64,000 bases of DNA, from NCBI GenBank assembly GCA_000940995.1, contig CP005974.1, positions 2,852,001 through 2,916,000 of the forward strand, in the 5' to 3' direction. Every line of letters starts with the position of its first letter. Position 1 is the first letter of the stretch. The position numbers and the translations under genes were made by a program. This document shows, piece after piece, positions 1-7,821 of this stretch. The notes under the pieces are model-generated. The model was not told the DNA's origin. It made no database searches and saw nothing but the letters and a program-made list of their open reading frames with translations. The DNA comes from Photobacterium gaetbulicola Gung47. Lineage in GTDB: Bacteria; Pseudomonadota; Gammaproteobacteria; Enterobacterales; Vibrionaceae.

Positions 1-317
1 AAAACAATCGCGTAAAAGCCACTTTTTATCAGGCCGACGTCAATCCCAAAAAATGCAGGCAGTAAACTATAGAACCAAAAAATCATCAAAATCAAGGGTG
101 TTGATTTTGCGCATTCAATATATATCTTACTAAAAACGCGCAGTGGCATTAAACGGCTACCACTTAGTAATGCCACCAGTAAGCCGAATACAAAACAGGT
201 TGGAATAGCGACCAAAGCTAAGCCGAGGTTTATCATCAAACCCCCGGTTGTTGCTCCGAGTCCGAAGTAGAGGTCAGCAATAATATCCCAATAATATGAC
301 AGCGAATTTATATCCAA
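1..317 (-). CDS. Amino-acid-type ABC transporter permease, partial (C-terminus outside window)
   Basis: Inner-membrane permease of the polar amino acid (HisM/GlnP) type, cut by the window edge after about 105 residues. Translation from a TTG at 317-315 gives a soluble N-terminus, a hydrophobic segment (GLMINLGLALVAIPTCF) and the family's conserved turn, read here as ECAKSTPLILMIFW, where Lys-Ser-Thr-Pro corresponds to the usual Arg-Gly-Thr-Pro. A GGAGG ribosome site inside the end of the upstream permease gene lies 5 bases before the TTG, and there is no intergenic gap, so the two permeases are translationally coupled. It would pair with the permease at 319-1047. Start choice is inferred, since no in-frame ATG has a comparable ribosome site. 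Confidence 0.8.
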   Translation of the reverse strand, partial: MDINSLSYYWDIIADLYFGLGATTGGLMINLGLALVAIPTCFVFGLLVALLSGSRLMPLRVFSKIYIECAKSTPLILMIFWFYSLLPAFFGIDVGLIKSGFYAIV

Positions 318-318
318 G

Positions 319-1047
319 CTATCCTCCAAGCAGATCAAATCTCGGCCATCGCAGATAGCTGAAAAGCACGTGCTCGAGTGTAATAATTGTTCTCGAAATC
401 ACGAGACTGGAAACAATGTAGATAACCGTAACCACGGTCGTGACTTCAATGCTCGCGAACGTTATTGACTCAATTTCTTGGGACTGCCATGTTAGTTCAG
501 GAACACTGATCAGCATCGCGAGTGATGTATTCTTAAAATTGTGCACTAAACGTAAGTTCATCGCGGGAAAAATTGAAATTAGTAGTCCTGGCACAACTAT
601 TAACCATGCTATCTGATATTTCTTAAAACCTGAAACACGAGCAACATCGTATACGCCTCTTGGAATAGCACCATAACCTGACTTGATAACATCATTCATA
701 TAAGGCGCACAATTAAGAGTCAATCCAGCAACCGCTGAATAAAAACCGAAATGTTGATAACCATTTATTATATCCCTTATCTCTGCAGGAAAAAGAACTG
801 GAAACAAAATATAGCATGCAAGCATAAGAAACGGTGCGGGTGTATTCTTCAATAAATGGCAAATCACTTTAGAGATTTTTGATATTAGAATGTAATTTGA
901 TAATTCAGCAAACGCAAAAGCCCCTCCCAACATAAGAGATAGCATGGACGAGAATATAAACAGGCCAGCTGTATAGTAAAAGCCCATTAAAAGAGAATCT
1001 AACCAAAATGGTGATAAAACAAGATCCCACCTAAACGCGTAGCTCAT
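319..1047 (-). CDS. Amino-acid-type ABC transporter permease
   Basis: A 242-residue inner-membrane permease of the HisQ/HisM superfamily, with about five hydrophobic segments and the family loop near residues 100-150 (GYGAIPRGVYDVARVSGF, matching the EAA-type loop that docks on the ATPase). It most likely forms a heterodimer with the next permease, and the ATPase (6631-7737) and binding protein (7822-8640) lie at the other end of the same operon. A GGTGA ribosome site precedes the ATG and it starts 7 bases after the 49-residue ORF. The substrate cannot be read from sequence, but the family takes up amino acids and small amino-acid analogues. Confidence 0.88.
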   Translation of the reverse strand: MSYAFRWDLVLSPFWLDSLLMGFYYTAGLFIFSSMLSLMLGGAFAFAELSNYILISKISKVICHLLKNTPAPFLMLACYILFPVLFPAEIRDIINGYQHFGFYSAVAGLTLNCAPYMNDVIKSGYGAIPRGVYDVARVSGFKKYQIAWLIVVPGLLISIFPAMNLRLVHNFKNTSLAMLISVPELTWQSQEIESITFASIEVTTVVTVIYIVSSLVISRTIITLEHVLFSYLRWPRFDLLGG

Positions 1048-1054
1048 AATTCAC

Positions 1055-1204
1055 CTAGCAGCAGCTGCTCCTCTTTCTCTTTATATTTCTCAGATCATTG
1101 TTGCGTTGATAGCCGAACTTTTTATTGAGCTCTTCTTTTGTCAACAGACGCTCCTGTAGTTGAGGGATCTTTTCTGCTTTGCTTTTTGCTTGTTCTTGAC
1201 TCAT
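1055..1204 (-). CDS. 49-residue basic peptide ending in Ser-Ser-Cys-Cys
   Basis: A small ORF of 49 codons sits 6 bases after the nifK-like stop and 7 bases before the permease ATG, filling an otherwise empty slot in the operon. It begins MSQEQAKSKAEKIPQLQERL, is rich in Lys, Arg, Glu and Gln, is predicted mostly helical, and ends KRKRSSCC. The GAGG in the last codons of the nifK-like gene is the only ribosome site, 12 bases upstream, which is longer than usual. I do not recognise a family. Possibilities are a small subunit or assembly factor of the nitrogenase-like enzyme, a metal or cluster carrier using the C-terminal Cys pair, or a peptide substrate of the radical SAM or ATP-grasp enzymes. 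That it is translated is inferred from tight packing. Confidence 0.55.
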   Translation of the reverse strand: MSQEQAKSKAEKIPQLQERLLTKEELNKKFGYQRNNDLRNIKRKRSSCC

Positions 1205-1210
1205 GATCGG

Positions 1211-2512
1211 TTAAAACCTCATTTGAATAACAGCATTAATGATTTGCTCGGCCAAAATGAGTACCCCTTTGAATCCGACATGATATTCCTCGCGCATACG
1301 TATCATCCGGGCCCCAGGATAGCTAATATTAATGTAACTCGGTTCACAGACCGTTTTGCACAATTGGTATTCAAAGTCGTTAGCCAGGAGAATGGTCGGT
1401 TTGACCGCTGTGAGCTCTTTTTTAATGACCATGTTGTCATCGGTACACACAAAACGGCAGTCTCGATGCTCATCAGCCAGCGCCTGAATATGCTCCTTGT
1501 CCGTCTCGGCCGCTTTAATGATCGCAAGGCAAGGGGTGATCCCCAGTTCGCGACTCAAGGTATACATATACGCGCTGACTTGCTCCTTGTCACCAATGAC
1601 GGCGGTGGCACTTCGCTGGGCAAGCTCCAAAGGGTTGAGGTTGGCCATTTTTCCCAGCGCCGCGCGAAAATAGGTCCGGCTGGTATCAGCGAGATCATCA
1701 TAACGCTGATGGTTATTGCGGGAAAAATACTGGTCAATGCTATCCATAAAGTGCACGCAATTTTCCAGACCGATTGGCAGTACAGGCGCCAAGTATGGCG
1801 TACCGAACGCCTGCTCAAGCTGCTTAGCCAGCGGCTCCCCTACCTCACGGTTGATACACACATTGAGCTTCGCGCGTCCAGCATCAGCTAAAGCGGCAGT
1901 TTCGCTATCGCAAAACAACAGGTTCACGGTGTATCCCGCCTCTTCCAGCAATTGCCTGATAGCACTTGCTTCATCCTTCCAGCGCGATGTCGTTCCAATA
2001 TGGGGAATAAGGTTAATGTCAGATGCCGGTTGTTTACTGCAGCAAGCAGGCCTGGCGAGGTGCTCGATGATCGTGCCCATCGCATGGGGGACGGACTCAG
2101 CATGGTTCTTCTTAAACCCTACCCCCTCGACCTTGACTATCGGGCAGGCAATCTCTTCTTTGAGCGAGTATATGACCCCGTCAACATCATCCCCGATAAT
2201 TTCCGAGCTACACGTCGTCACCACGACAATCAGGCTGGGGGCATTATCGTAGTAGGTATCGAGGATTTTATCGCGGATCACTTCTTCGTTGCCGAACACA
2301 ACACTGCTTTCGCACATTTCGGTATAATTGTAAGGAAAGTTGCTCTGCAGCGTAGCTTCATAGACGGGATATAGGCATCCCTTCGGGCCGTGCACGACAA
2401 CCGCTGCGCTCTTGACCTGTGCGGCGACTTGACCAACCCCAAGAATCGAGCAGCGCGAGGCGGGATCGATATAGGCACAGTGCGTGTCATCCGTAAGTGC
2501 TAGTCCTTGCAT
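1211..2512 (-). CDS. Nitrogenase-like beta subunit (NifK/BchB superfamily)
   Basis: A 433-residue member of the nitrogenase component 1 family (oxidoreductase/nitrogenase, Pfam Oxidored_nitro). Three cysteines sit in the contexts that bind the P-cluster in NifK: Cys21 (ASRCSILGVGQ), Cys46 (HGPKGCLYP) and Cys101 (TTCSSEIIGDDVDG). It lacks the extra N-terminal extension of true NifK and is about 90 residues shorter. It starts at an ATG with an AAGGAG site overlapping the end of the nifD-like gene. With the nifD-like partner it should form a heterotetramer that takes electrons from the NifH-like protein. It is not bchB/chlB by context (no chlorophyll genes) and not cfbD (no coenzyme F430 genes). 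Substrate unknown. Confidence 0.85.
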   Translation of the reverse strand: MQGLALTDDTHCAYIDPASRCSILGVGQVAAQVKSAAVVVHGPKGCLYPVYEATLQSNFPYNYTEMCESSVVFGNEEVIRDKILDTYYDNAPSLIVVVTTCSSEIIGDDVDGVIYSLKEEIACPIVKVEGVGFKKNHAESVPHAMGTIIEHLARPACCSKQPASDINLIPHIGTTSRWKDEASAIRQLLEEAGYTVNLLFCDSETAALADAGRAKLNVCINREVGEPLAKQLEQAFGTPYLAPVLPIGLENCVHFMDSIDQYFSRNNHQRYDDLADTSRTYFRAALGKMANLNPLELAQRSATAVIGDKEQVSAYMYTLSRELGITPCLAIIKAAETDKEHIQALADEHRDCRFVCTDDNMVIKKELTAVKPTILLANDFEYQLCKTVCEPSYINISYPGARMIRMREEYHVGFKGVLILAEQIINAVIQMRF

Positions 2513-2522
2513 TATTTTCTCC

Positions 2523-3881
2523 TTAACCCGAATAGGTAACTTCGCTGATAAGCGAGTATCGACTGCGTCTGCGTCCTAGCTCGTCGCAGATTTTCTGGTA
2601 GATCAGCTGGGCGCCTTTGAGGCCATATACCTGATTGTTGGCAAAGCGGTACCGGAATACATCGAACTCATGAAAATAGTCGTCGTTACAAAATATCACT
2701 GGGTTATCAAGTTGATGGGCAAGGGCCCGCACTTCATCAATACCACTGAGAATGGTGATATAGGGATCAAACTGACCATTAAGTTCCTTTTTGAAGATCT
2801 TCAGCTTGTCGCGTACGATTGCCGGGTCAATTCCCACAATCAACGGCGTGAGGCCGAGATCCTGTGCCAATTTCGCCATCGCGATAAGCCGCTCTCCAGT
2901 CTGGGTCCAAATAATGGCCACCCGGCCTTTGCCTATTACCTCACGGGCTTTCTGGCGCAACGACTTGGTCTGGGTGATTTCATCATGCAGCTCAGGCGAA
3001 AATTCGGTATCCAAAACCGTGGCAATTTCGCCTAACCAATGGAGAGTATTGTCCAAGCCTACTGGAGTGGTGGCTTTAACCATCTTCGTCCCAAAGTGCT
3101 CCTCCATTCCCTGAAACAGGGACATACCAAAATAAAAACAAAGGGCAACATTTACTTCAGCTTCTCGCAGCGCCATGACCTCATCGAAGGTTTTCCCTTT
3201 ATGGAAAACACTATTAACTGTCAGTCCCATCAACTCCATAAGACGCACAGACTCTTCGATTTCCCGCACCTGAGTATCCCCACGAAGCCACCGTCGCAGG
3301 AAGACATTGACACTCTTTTTCTTCACCGGTACGGACGGCTGGCGAGCCATAAGTTCAACGATCTTCTCAAAGGCGTATTCGGTTCCGATCCGGTAGGACT
3401 TACCGGTAAAGCCCCCGGTATCGAGCCAAGTTGTCTTGGTTTCCCCGTCAGAGGCCATCTCGACAATACCGCCGACATCGTCACCGATAATATCCGCGCA
3501 GCAGTTGGTGATAACTGCCAATAACTTAGGCTGCATATCCGAGATAACCTGACTGACAGCCTGCTCGAGCTTTTGCTCACCGCCAAACACGACATCGTTC
3601 TCTTTAAAGTCAGTAGAGAGGTGCGGCGCCGTATCACACCTGTCCTGACTGCCCTGGGGGATCAAAAAACGACGGTTGTTGATACAACCTGCTGTGCCAT
3701 GGGTAAGAACAACGCAATCATTGATATAGCTAAAGACGTCTGACGCCCCCCAGAAGGCGCAAAACTGGTGCATATCCAGGCTTTCATTAATGTTTATCCA
3801 ATCTTTCTCTATGCCATACACCAGTTCGCTCAGCCGCCCAATTGTCGAGCTTGCGGTTTCAATCCTTTGATCTATCTCCAT
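2523..3881 (-). CDS. Nitrogenase-like alpha subunit (NifD superfamily) keeping the cofactor-type Cys
   Basis: A 452-residue NifD-like protein. P-cluster-type cysteines are Cys41 (HQFCAFWGA), Cys66 (HGTAGCINN) and Cys127 (TNCCADIIGDD). A further Cys248 in NVALCFYFGM aligns with Cys275 of Azotobacter NifD (LVHCYRSM), the residue that holds the iron end of FeMo-co, followed by a matching GMEEHFG segment. The second FeMo-co ligand, His442, has no counterpart in the aligned C-terminal stretch (FRYRFANNQVYGLKG). So the protein probably binds a P-cluster-like centre and may bind a second cluster in a different way. The ATG at 3881 is preferred over the GTG at 3890 because AGGTGG precedes it. Gene order H-D-K matches nif operons, but no nifB, nifE or nifN is present in the window. 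Confidence 0.85.
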   Translation of the reverse strand: MEIDQRIETASSTIGRLSELVYGIEKDWININESLDMHQFCAFWGASDVFSYINDCVVLTHGTAGCINNRRFLIPQGSQDRCDTAPHLSTDFKENDVVFGGEQKLEQAVSQVISDMQPKLLAVITNCCADIIGDDVGGIVEMASDGETKTTWLDTGGFTGKSYRIGTEYAFEKIVELMARQPSVPVKKKSVNVFLRRWLRGDTQVREIEESVRLMELMGLTVNSVFHKGKTFDEVMALREAEVNVALCFYFGMSLFQGMEEHFGTKMVKATTPVGLDNTLHWLGEIATVLDTEFSPELHDEITQTKSLRQKAREVIGKGRVAIIWTQTGERLIAMAKLAQDLGLTPLIVGIDPAIVRDKLKIFKKELNGQFDPYITILSGIDEVRALAHQLDNPVIFCNDDYFHEFDVFRYRFANNQVYGLKGAQLIYQKICDELGRRRSRYSLISEVTYSG

Positions 3882-3890
3882 CCCATCCAC

Positions 3891-4709
3891 CTATCGCGCT
3901 GCATTTAACATAGACTCAAACGCCTGATCATCCATCGGGGTGGGAATGCTGTAAGTTTGATTGTCCAGGATGGTTCTCGCTAATTGGCGATACACGTCGG
4001 CATGGACCGACTCCGGGGCAAACTCCAGTACGGTTTTCCCTACCATTTCCGACTCTTGTACTATGTTGTCGCGCGGTACAAATTTCACCACTCGGCTCCC
4101 GAGACGGTCGGCCAGCATGCTAACATTCTCTTTCTCAAGGAAGGCGTTGCGTTCATTGCAGATGAGACCACCAAGGCGTACTTTGCCGCCACGCTCAGCA
4201 AAACGTTTGATCCCTTTTGCGATATTATTAGCGGCATACATTGCCATCATCTCGCCAGAGGTAACCTCATAGACAAGCTCGGCATAGCCAGCCCTCAGCG
4301 GCACGGCAAATCCGCCGCACACAACATCCCCAAGGACGTCATAAAGCACGATATCAATGCCGAGCTTGTTGTATACGTCCAACTTGGTCAGAAACTCGAG
4401 TACCGAAATCACCCCGCGTCCGGCACATCCAATCCCCGGCTCGGGTCCCCCCGCCTCTACGCAATAAACACCTTTATAGCCTTCATGAACCACGTCCTCG
4501 ATACTGATTTCGTGGATCCGCTTGTCTTTGGTAATACTCAATACCGACGCGATCTTCACACCTCCGGTGAGGTTCTTGGTCGAGTCCGCTTTGGGATCGC
4601 AACCAATCTGCATCACTTTGTACCCCATCTCTGCCAGCGCGACCGAGAGGTTGGCAGATGTTGTTGATTTCCCAATTCCACCTTTGCCGTAAATAGCTAG
4701 CTTAAGCAT
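3891..4709 (-). CDS. Nitrogenase iron-protein-like reductase (NifH/BchL/CfbC superfamily)
   Basis: A 272-residue ATP-dependent electron donor for the NifDK-like complex. The P-loop is GKGGIGKS (residues 8-15), and the nucleotide switch is CDPKADST. Cys95 in GIGCAGRG and Cys131 in GDVVCGGF are the two ligands per subunit of the shared [4Fe-4S] cluster of a homodimer. Arg98 matches the ADP-ribosylated Arg100 of NifH. Length and motifs are those of a functional NifH-type protein, with no visible defect. An AGGA site precedes the ATG. It lies first of the H-D-K trio and ends 9 bases before the nifD-like start codon. Because the family is shared with chlorophyll, F430 and methylthio-alkane reductases, it says 'ATP-driven low-potential reduction', not 'nitrogen fixation'. 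Confidence 0.92.
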   Translation of the reverse strand: MLKLAIYGKGGIGKSTTSANLSVALAEMGYKVMQIGCDPKADSTKNLTGGVKIASVLSITKDKRIHEISIEDVVHEGYKGVYCVEAGGPEPGIGCAGRGVISVLEFLTKLDVYNKLGIDIVLYDVLGDVVCGGFAVPLRAGYAELVYEVTSGEMMAMYAANNIAKGIKRFAERGGKVRLGGLICNERNAFLEKENVSMLADRLGSRVVKFVPRDNIVQESEMVGKTVLEFAPESVHADVYRQLARTILDNQTYSIPTPMDDQAFESMLNAAR

Positions 4710-4721
4710 GTTTTCCTACTC

Positions 4722-5357
4722 TTATGATTGGATGACTAGGTGACGCTCGGCACCTAAAAAGCTGTCAATGGACAGTACGATATGGCCGTCTTGGTAATTG
4801 GCTACTGCACTAAACGTTCCCGCGTTTACCGCCGAAAGAAGCTGCACAGCTGTCTGGCTGTCTGCCATACTGGAAAAATACATGGGCAGGTAACTGTGGA
4901 AGACCGCCGACAGGCTGCGGCACTCCTGAGCAAAGCCGCTACACCTCACTGCGGCTTCGGTCAACGCAGGATGAGTATCCAAGCTTAACTCAATTTTTTT
5001 GAAGCCTAACGACGACATGTGCTGGCAACCATGCTGCAACATCAGCCGGATGTTTGAATCCGGTTCATTGCATGAACCAAGATGAATTAGCTCAAGGCTT
5101 GCCAACTTTTCTTCCGGTTTACTCAGTTCGAATACCATCACGGCACAAGGTTTATGCTCCCCAATGCTATCGCTGTGCCACAGCACCAGAGTAGGATTCG
5201 AGCTAAAGTACGACTCACCTTTGGTATCGCAACAACAGGCCTCGCTTCCTGATTCAGGCTGTATCAATTGTTCGCTGTACAAGTAGTTCAACACGACTTG
5301 CTGGTTACTGTTATTGACGGCAGTAACGCTGTAACAATCTCTTCGCTCTTCGTTCAT
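4722..5357 (-). CDS. Unknown protein, possibly GNAT-like
   Basis: A 211-residue soluble protein that I do not recognise. The middle (about residues 100-155) has the strand-helix-strand-helix pattern of a GNAT acetyltransferase core (hydrophobic strand LASLELIHLG, helix, LGFKKIELSLDTHP, then AAVRCSGFAQE where the family often has a Gly-Phe near the end), but the acetyl-CoA loop is not clear. It has many cysteines, including a Cys-Cys-Cys run near residue 40, unusual for a GNAT and possibly metal-related. The ATG at 5357 is chosen because AAGGAG lies just upstream; the longer reading to 5390 would overlap the radical SAM gene. It sits between the radical SAM and nifH-like genes, 12 bases from the latter, so it most likely serves the same pathway. 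Confidence 0.6.
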   Translation of the reverse strand: MNEERRDCYSVTAVNNSNQQVVLNYLYSEQLIQPESGSEACCCDTKGESYFSSNPTLVLWHSDSIGEHKPCAVMVFELSKPEEKLASLELIHLGSCNEPDSNIRLMLQHGCQHMSSLGFKKIELSLDTHPALTEAAVRCSGFAQECRSLSAVFHSYLPMYFSSMADSQTAVQLLSAVNAGTFSAVANYQDGHIVLSIDSFLGAERHLVIQS

Positions 5358-5371
5358 AATCACTCCTTGCA

Positions 5372-6574
5372 TTAACAACGAACGCAGCAACGGTTGAAGC
5401 CGCCGCCCATAGTAGATACCCGTTGGCGGTATAGTTCATCGACCTCCTGATCAGGGTGGCACCAATCATAGCCAAACTCAGTTTCGCTCAACTCGATACC
5501 CTCAAGATGGGGGGTGCCCAAAAGATTAGAATCTTTAGTTAGCATAAGGCGGGTCGTCGATTGGACCGGGTCGATGATCTCTGTAAGCCCAATCTCGGCC
5601 AAATACTGCTCCCCTGCCAATATCGTGGCCTTGTCGACCCAAGGGGTAAAAGTGATCAGCGTTGGGTTGACAACAATATCGGTCGTCTTGATCAGCTCAG
5701 CCAACGCTCCGAGGTCCTTGGTCCGATAACCTTTTTGCAGAGCCTTTAGCACCTTGTCATCGGGAAACTCAATGGCTGTCGTGATAAACCGGCATCCCTT
5801 GTCAAAAAAGGTAATGAAGGCGTCTTTATAGCGCAACAGTCTGTCGACACGGGTAATAACATCAAAGGTCAGGTGCGGGTAGGAGCAATGCATTGCATCG
5901 ATAATTGCCGGCGTGTGTGTCGCATTATTCATAAACTCAGGGTCTGTAAATGAAATGTGCTCCGCACCATTTTCAACCGCGAAGGCAATTTCTTCCATTA
6001 CGCAGTCGAGCTTTTTATAAAGGACTTTACCCTTAGCCAGTGAAAACACACTACAATGCGTACATTTGAATCGGCACCCCTCCGTGGTTTCAATGTTGGC
6101 AACCACCTTATCGTTTATCAGTCCACCCGGGTATACATAATGCTTTAAGCCCAATAAAGATTCTCTATCTGGGATTATATTATGGTCATTGGCAGTTTTT
6201 AATCCCGTAAAGAATCCTGCCACATCAGAGGGGATCGCAACGGAATACTGGGTTTCAAGCTCGACTTTATTTAATATCGCATGCGCACCAAACAATGCTA
6301 CTTTCGCTTTAGGGTTTAATTCCCTAACAACATTAAGCAGTTTAATTGCTGTCGTTATTGAGTCAGATAATGGTACAGAAATAGCGATATTATCAAAACT
6401 TTTCACTAGTTTTATATCAAGAGACTGTACAAAACAATCGACCACTCTAACTTCACAGCCACTTTGTTTTAATTGCCTCGATAATTTTGCTGCGGTAAGA
6501 GGCTGTAAATAAGCCTCATAGGTCGACAACACCAGAACACTAACCGGTGTTTCTTTTATCTTTATATTGGTCAA
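5372..6574 (-). CDS. Radical SAM protein with a B12-binding-like N-terminal fold and Cys-rich tail
   Basis: A 400-residue radical SAM enzyme. Residues 10-120 look like the Rossmann-type domain found in cobalamin-dependent radical SAM proteins, but the DxHxxG motif that binds the cobalt lower face is absent. Residues 157-330 form the radical SAM core with CRFKCTHC (Cys167, Cys171, Cys174) for the [4Fe-4S] cluster. The protein ends in a glycine stretch and RCCVRC, giving three cysteines in the last five residues, which could hold an extra cluster or take part in thiol chemistry. Start is a TTG with GGAG 7 bases upstream. It is cotranscribed with the nitrogenase-like genes and could modify the substrate, or build or trim a cofactor in place of NifB. 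It does not resemble NifB in length or context. Confidence 0.82.
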   Translation of the reverse strand: MTNIKIKETPVSVLVLSTYEAYLQPLTAAKLSRQLKQSGCEVRVVDCFVQSLDIKLVKSFDNIAISVPLSDSITTAIKLLNVVRELNPKAKVALFGAHAILNKVELETQYSVAIPSDVAGFFTGLKTANDHNIIPDRESLLGLKHYVYPGGLINDKVVANIETTEGCRFKCTHCSVFSLAKGKVLYKKLDCVMEEIAFAVENGAEHISFTDPEFMNNATHTPAIIDAMHCSYPHLTFDVITRVDRLLRYKDAFITFFDKGCRFITTAIEFPDDKVLKALQKGYRTKDLGALAELIKTTDIVVNPTLITFTPWVDKATILAGEQYLAEIGLTEIIDPVQSTTRLMLTKDSNLLGTPHLEGIELSETEFGYDWCHPDQEVDELYRQRVSTMGGGFNRCCVRC

Positions 6575-6630
6575 GATTTATCTCCGAATTACTCTTTTCG
6601 GTTTATCGCACAATAGAATATTATCTGAAC

Positions 6631-7737
6631 TTAAATTACTGCCGTCTCGATTAAGTGCAATGCTGGTTTTGACATACTGGTTTGTTCAATGGGTGGATGA
6701 TCCGATTCAATCATTCCTAATACCAATTGATTCCATATAATATCTTTCGCAAATGTAGTCACCTGATAATCGCTTTCATTACCGAACAATTGATATGACT
6801 TGGTGGCTATTGAAACATTCTGCCCACAGCAATAGTCAATATATATATCGACAATACCCAGCCTCAACAACACCTCAGGACTAACATTTTCGTAGTGGTG
6901 AAATTTCGCTTTGCTTGCTAGCTTTTGCTCCATCACTGTAATAAAAGAAAGATGCTCTACATGAAGCCCGCCCCTCACACCGACATTAATATTCTTTGTT
7001 AGACGGATACGATCATGGGTGGATACGCTAGATACACTTTGCGAGAATAGCTCTTTGCCAATTAACGAACGCGGCCTTGTCACAAGATCATATGGCGTAC
7101 TTATCTCATGTACCTCGCCGCGGTCCATGCATACAACACGATCAGCAATCATATTGGATATACTCAACTCGTGTGTCACAACAACCACCGTACAATGACG
7201 TTCGGTCAGCCGTTTTATTGTCCCAATAACTTCCTGAGTACTGATGGTATCAAGAGCGGAAGTAGGCTCATCAAGCAACACCACTTCAGGCTCCATTGCC
7301 AAAGCCCTGAGTATCGATATTCGCTGTTTTTGCCCACCACTCAGTTCGTGGGGATAAGCATCAGCCTTATCGAGCAAGTTAAACTCTCGCAGCAAGTTCA
7401 ATGCGAGGGTTCGCGCCTGCTTCATTGATATGCCTTTAACCCGACAAGGTGCCAACGCAATATTGTTAACAACGCTAAGGTGCGAGTACAGAAAAGGTTC
7501 CTGCAGTACCAGCCCTATCTGCCCGTTAAAAGTGCGACGTTGGACAGGCTCACCGTCGATGGAAATTGCACCTGCCGAGGGGTTCGTAAGTCCAGCGATC
7601 ATCCTTAGCAGAGTACTCTTGCCTGACCCACTAGGTCCGCAAATAACGACAGCCTCACTAGATCTGATATCGAACGAGACGTTCGATATAACAGGGACTC
7701 CATCAAAGTGCTTACTAACATTATTAATTTCAATCAT
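6631..7737 (-). CDS. Amino-acid-type ABC transporter ATPase with an extra C-terminal domain
   Basis: A 368-residue ATPase. Residues 1-240 are a standard polar amino acid uptake ATPase: Walker A GPSGSGKS (34-41), Q-loop VLQEP, signature LSGGQKQR, Walker B VVLLDEPTSALD and the switch His in VVVTHE. Members of this family normally end near residue 245. Here another 120 or so residues follow, containing a Cys pair (YIDYCCGQN), with no family I can name. By analogy with MetN or MalK the extension may be regulatory, sensing cytoplasmic product. The gene follows the binding protein and precedes the radical SAM gene, while the partner permeases are more than 5 kb downstream in the same operon. Confidence 0.88.
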   Translation of the reverse strand: MIEINNVSKHFDGVPVISNVSFDIRSSEAVVICGPSGSGKSTLLRMIAGLTNPSAGAISIDGEPVQRRTFNGQIGLVLQEPFLYSHLSVVNNIALAPCRVKGISMKQARTLALNLLREFNLLDKADAYPHELSGGQKQRISILRALAMEPEVVLLDEPTSALDTISTQEVIGTIKRLTERHCTVVVVTHELSISNMIADRVVCMDRGEVHEISTPYDLVTRPRSLIGKELFSQSVSSVSTHDRIRLTKNINVGVRGGLHVEHLSFITVMEQKLASKAKFHHYENVSPEVLLRLGIVDIYIDYCCGQNVSIATKSYQLFGNESDYQVTTFAKDIIWNQLVLGMIESDHPPIEQTSMSKPALHLIETAVI

Positions 7738-7821
7738 CTATCATCACTTTGTAGTCAACAAGTCGTGAAACAATCAACGGGCACAACCACGCACATACCG
7801 GTACTCCCATTAACGAACCAA

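Noticed and set aside
1160..1891. Plus-strand open frame of 243 codons across the nifK-like gene
   Set aside because: It is antisense to a gene with clear family motifs and has no motif of its own.
1211..4709. A true nitrogen-fixing nitrogenase
   Set aside because: Subunits are shorter than NifD/NifK, the cofactor His is missing, and no nifB, nifE, nifN or nifV gene is in view.
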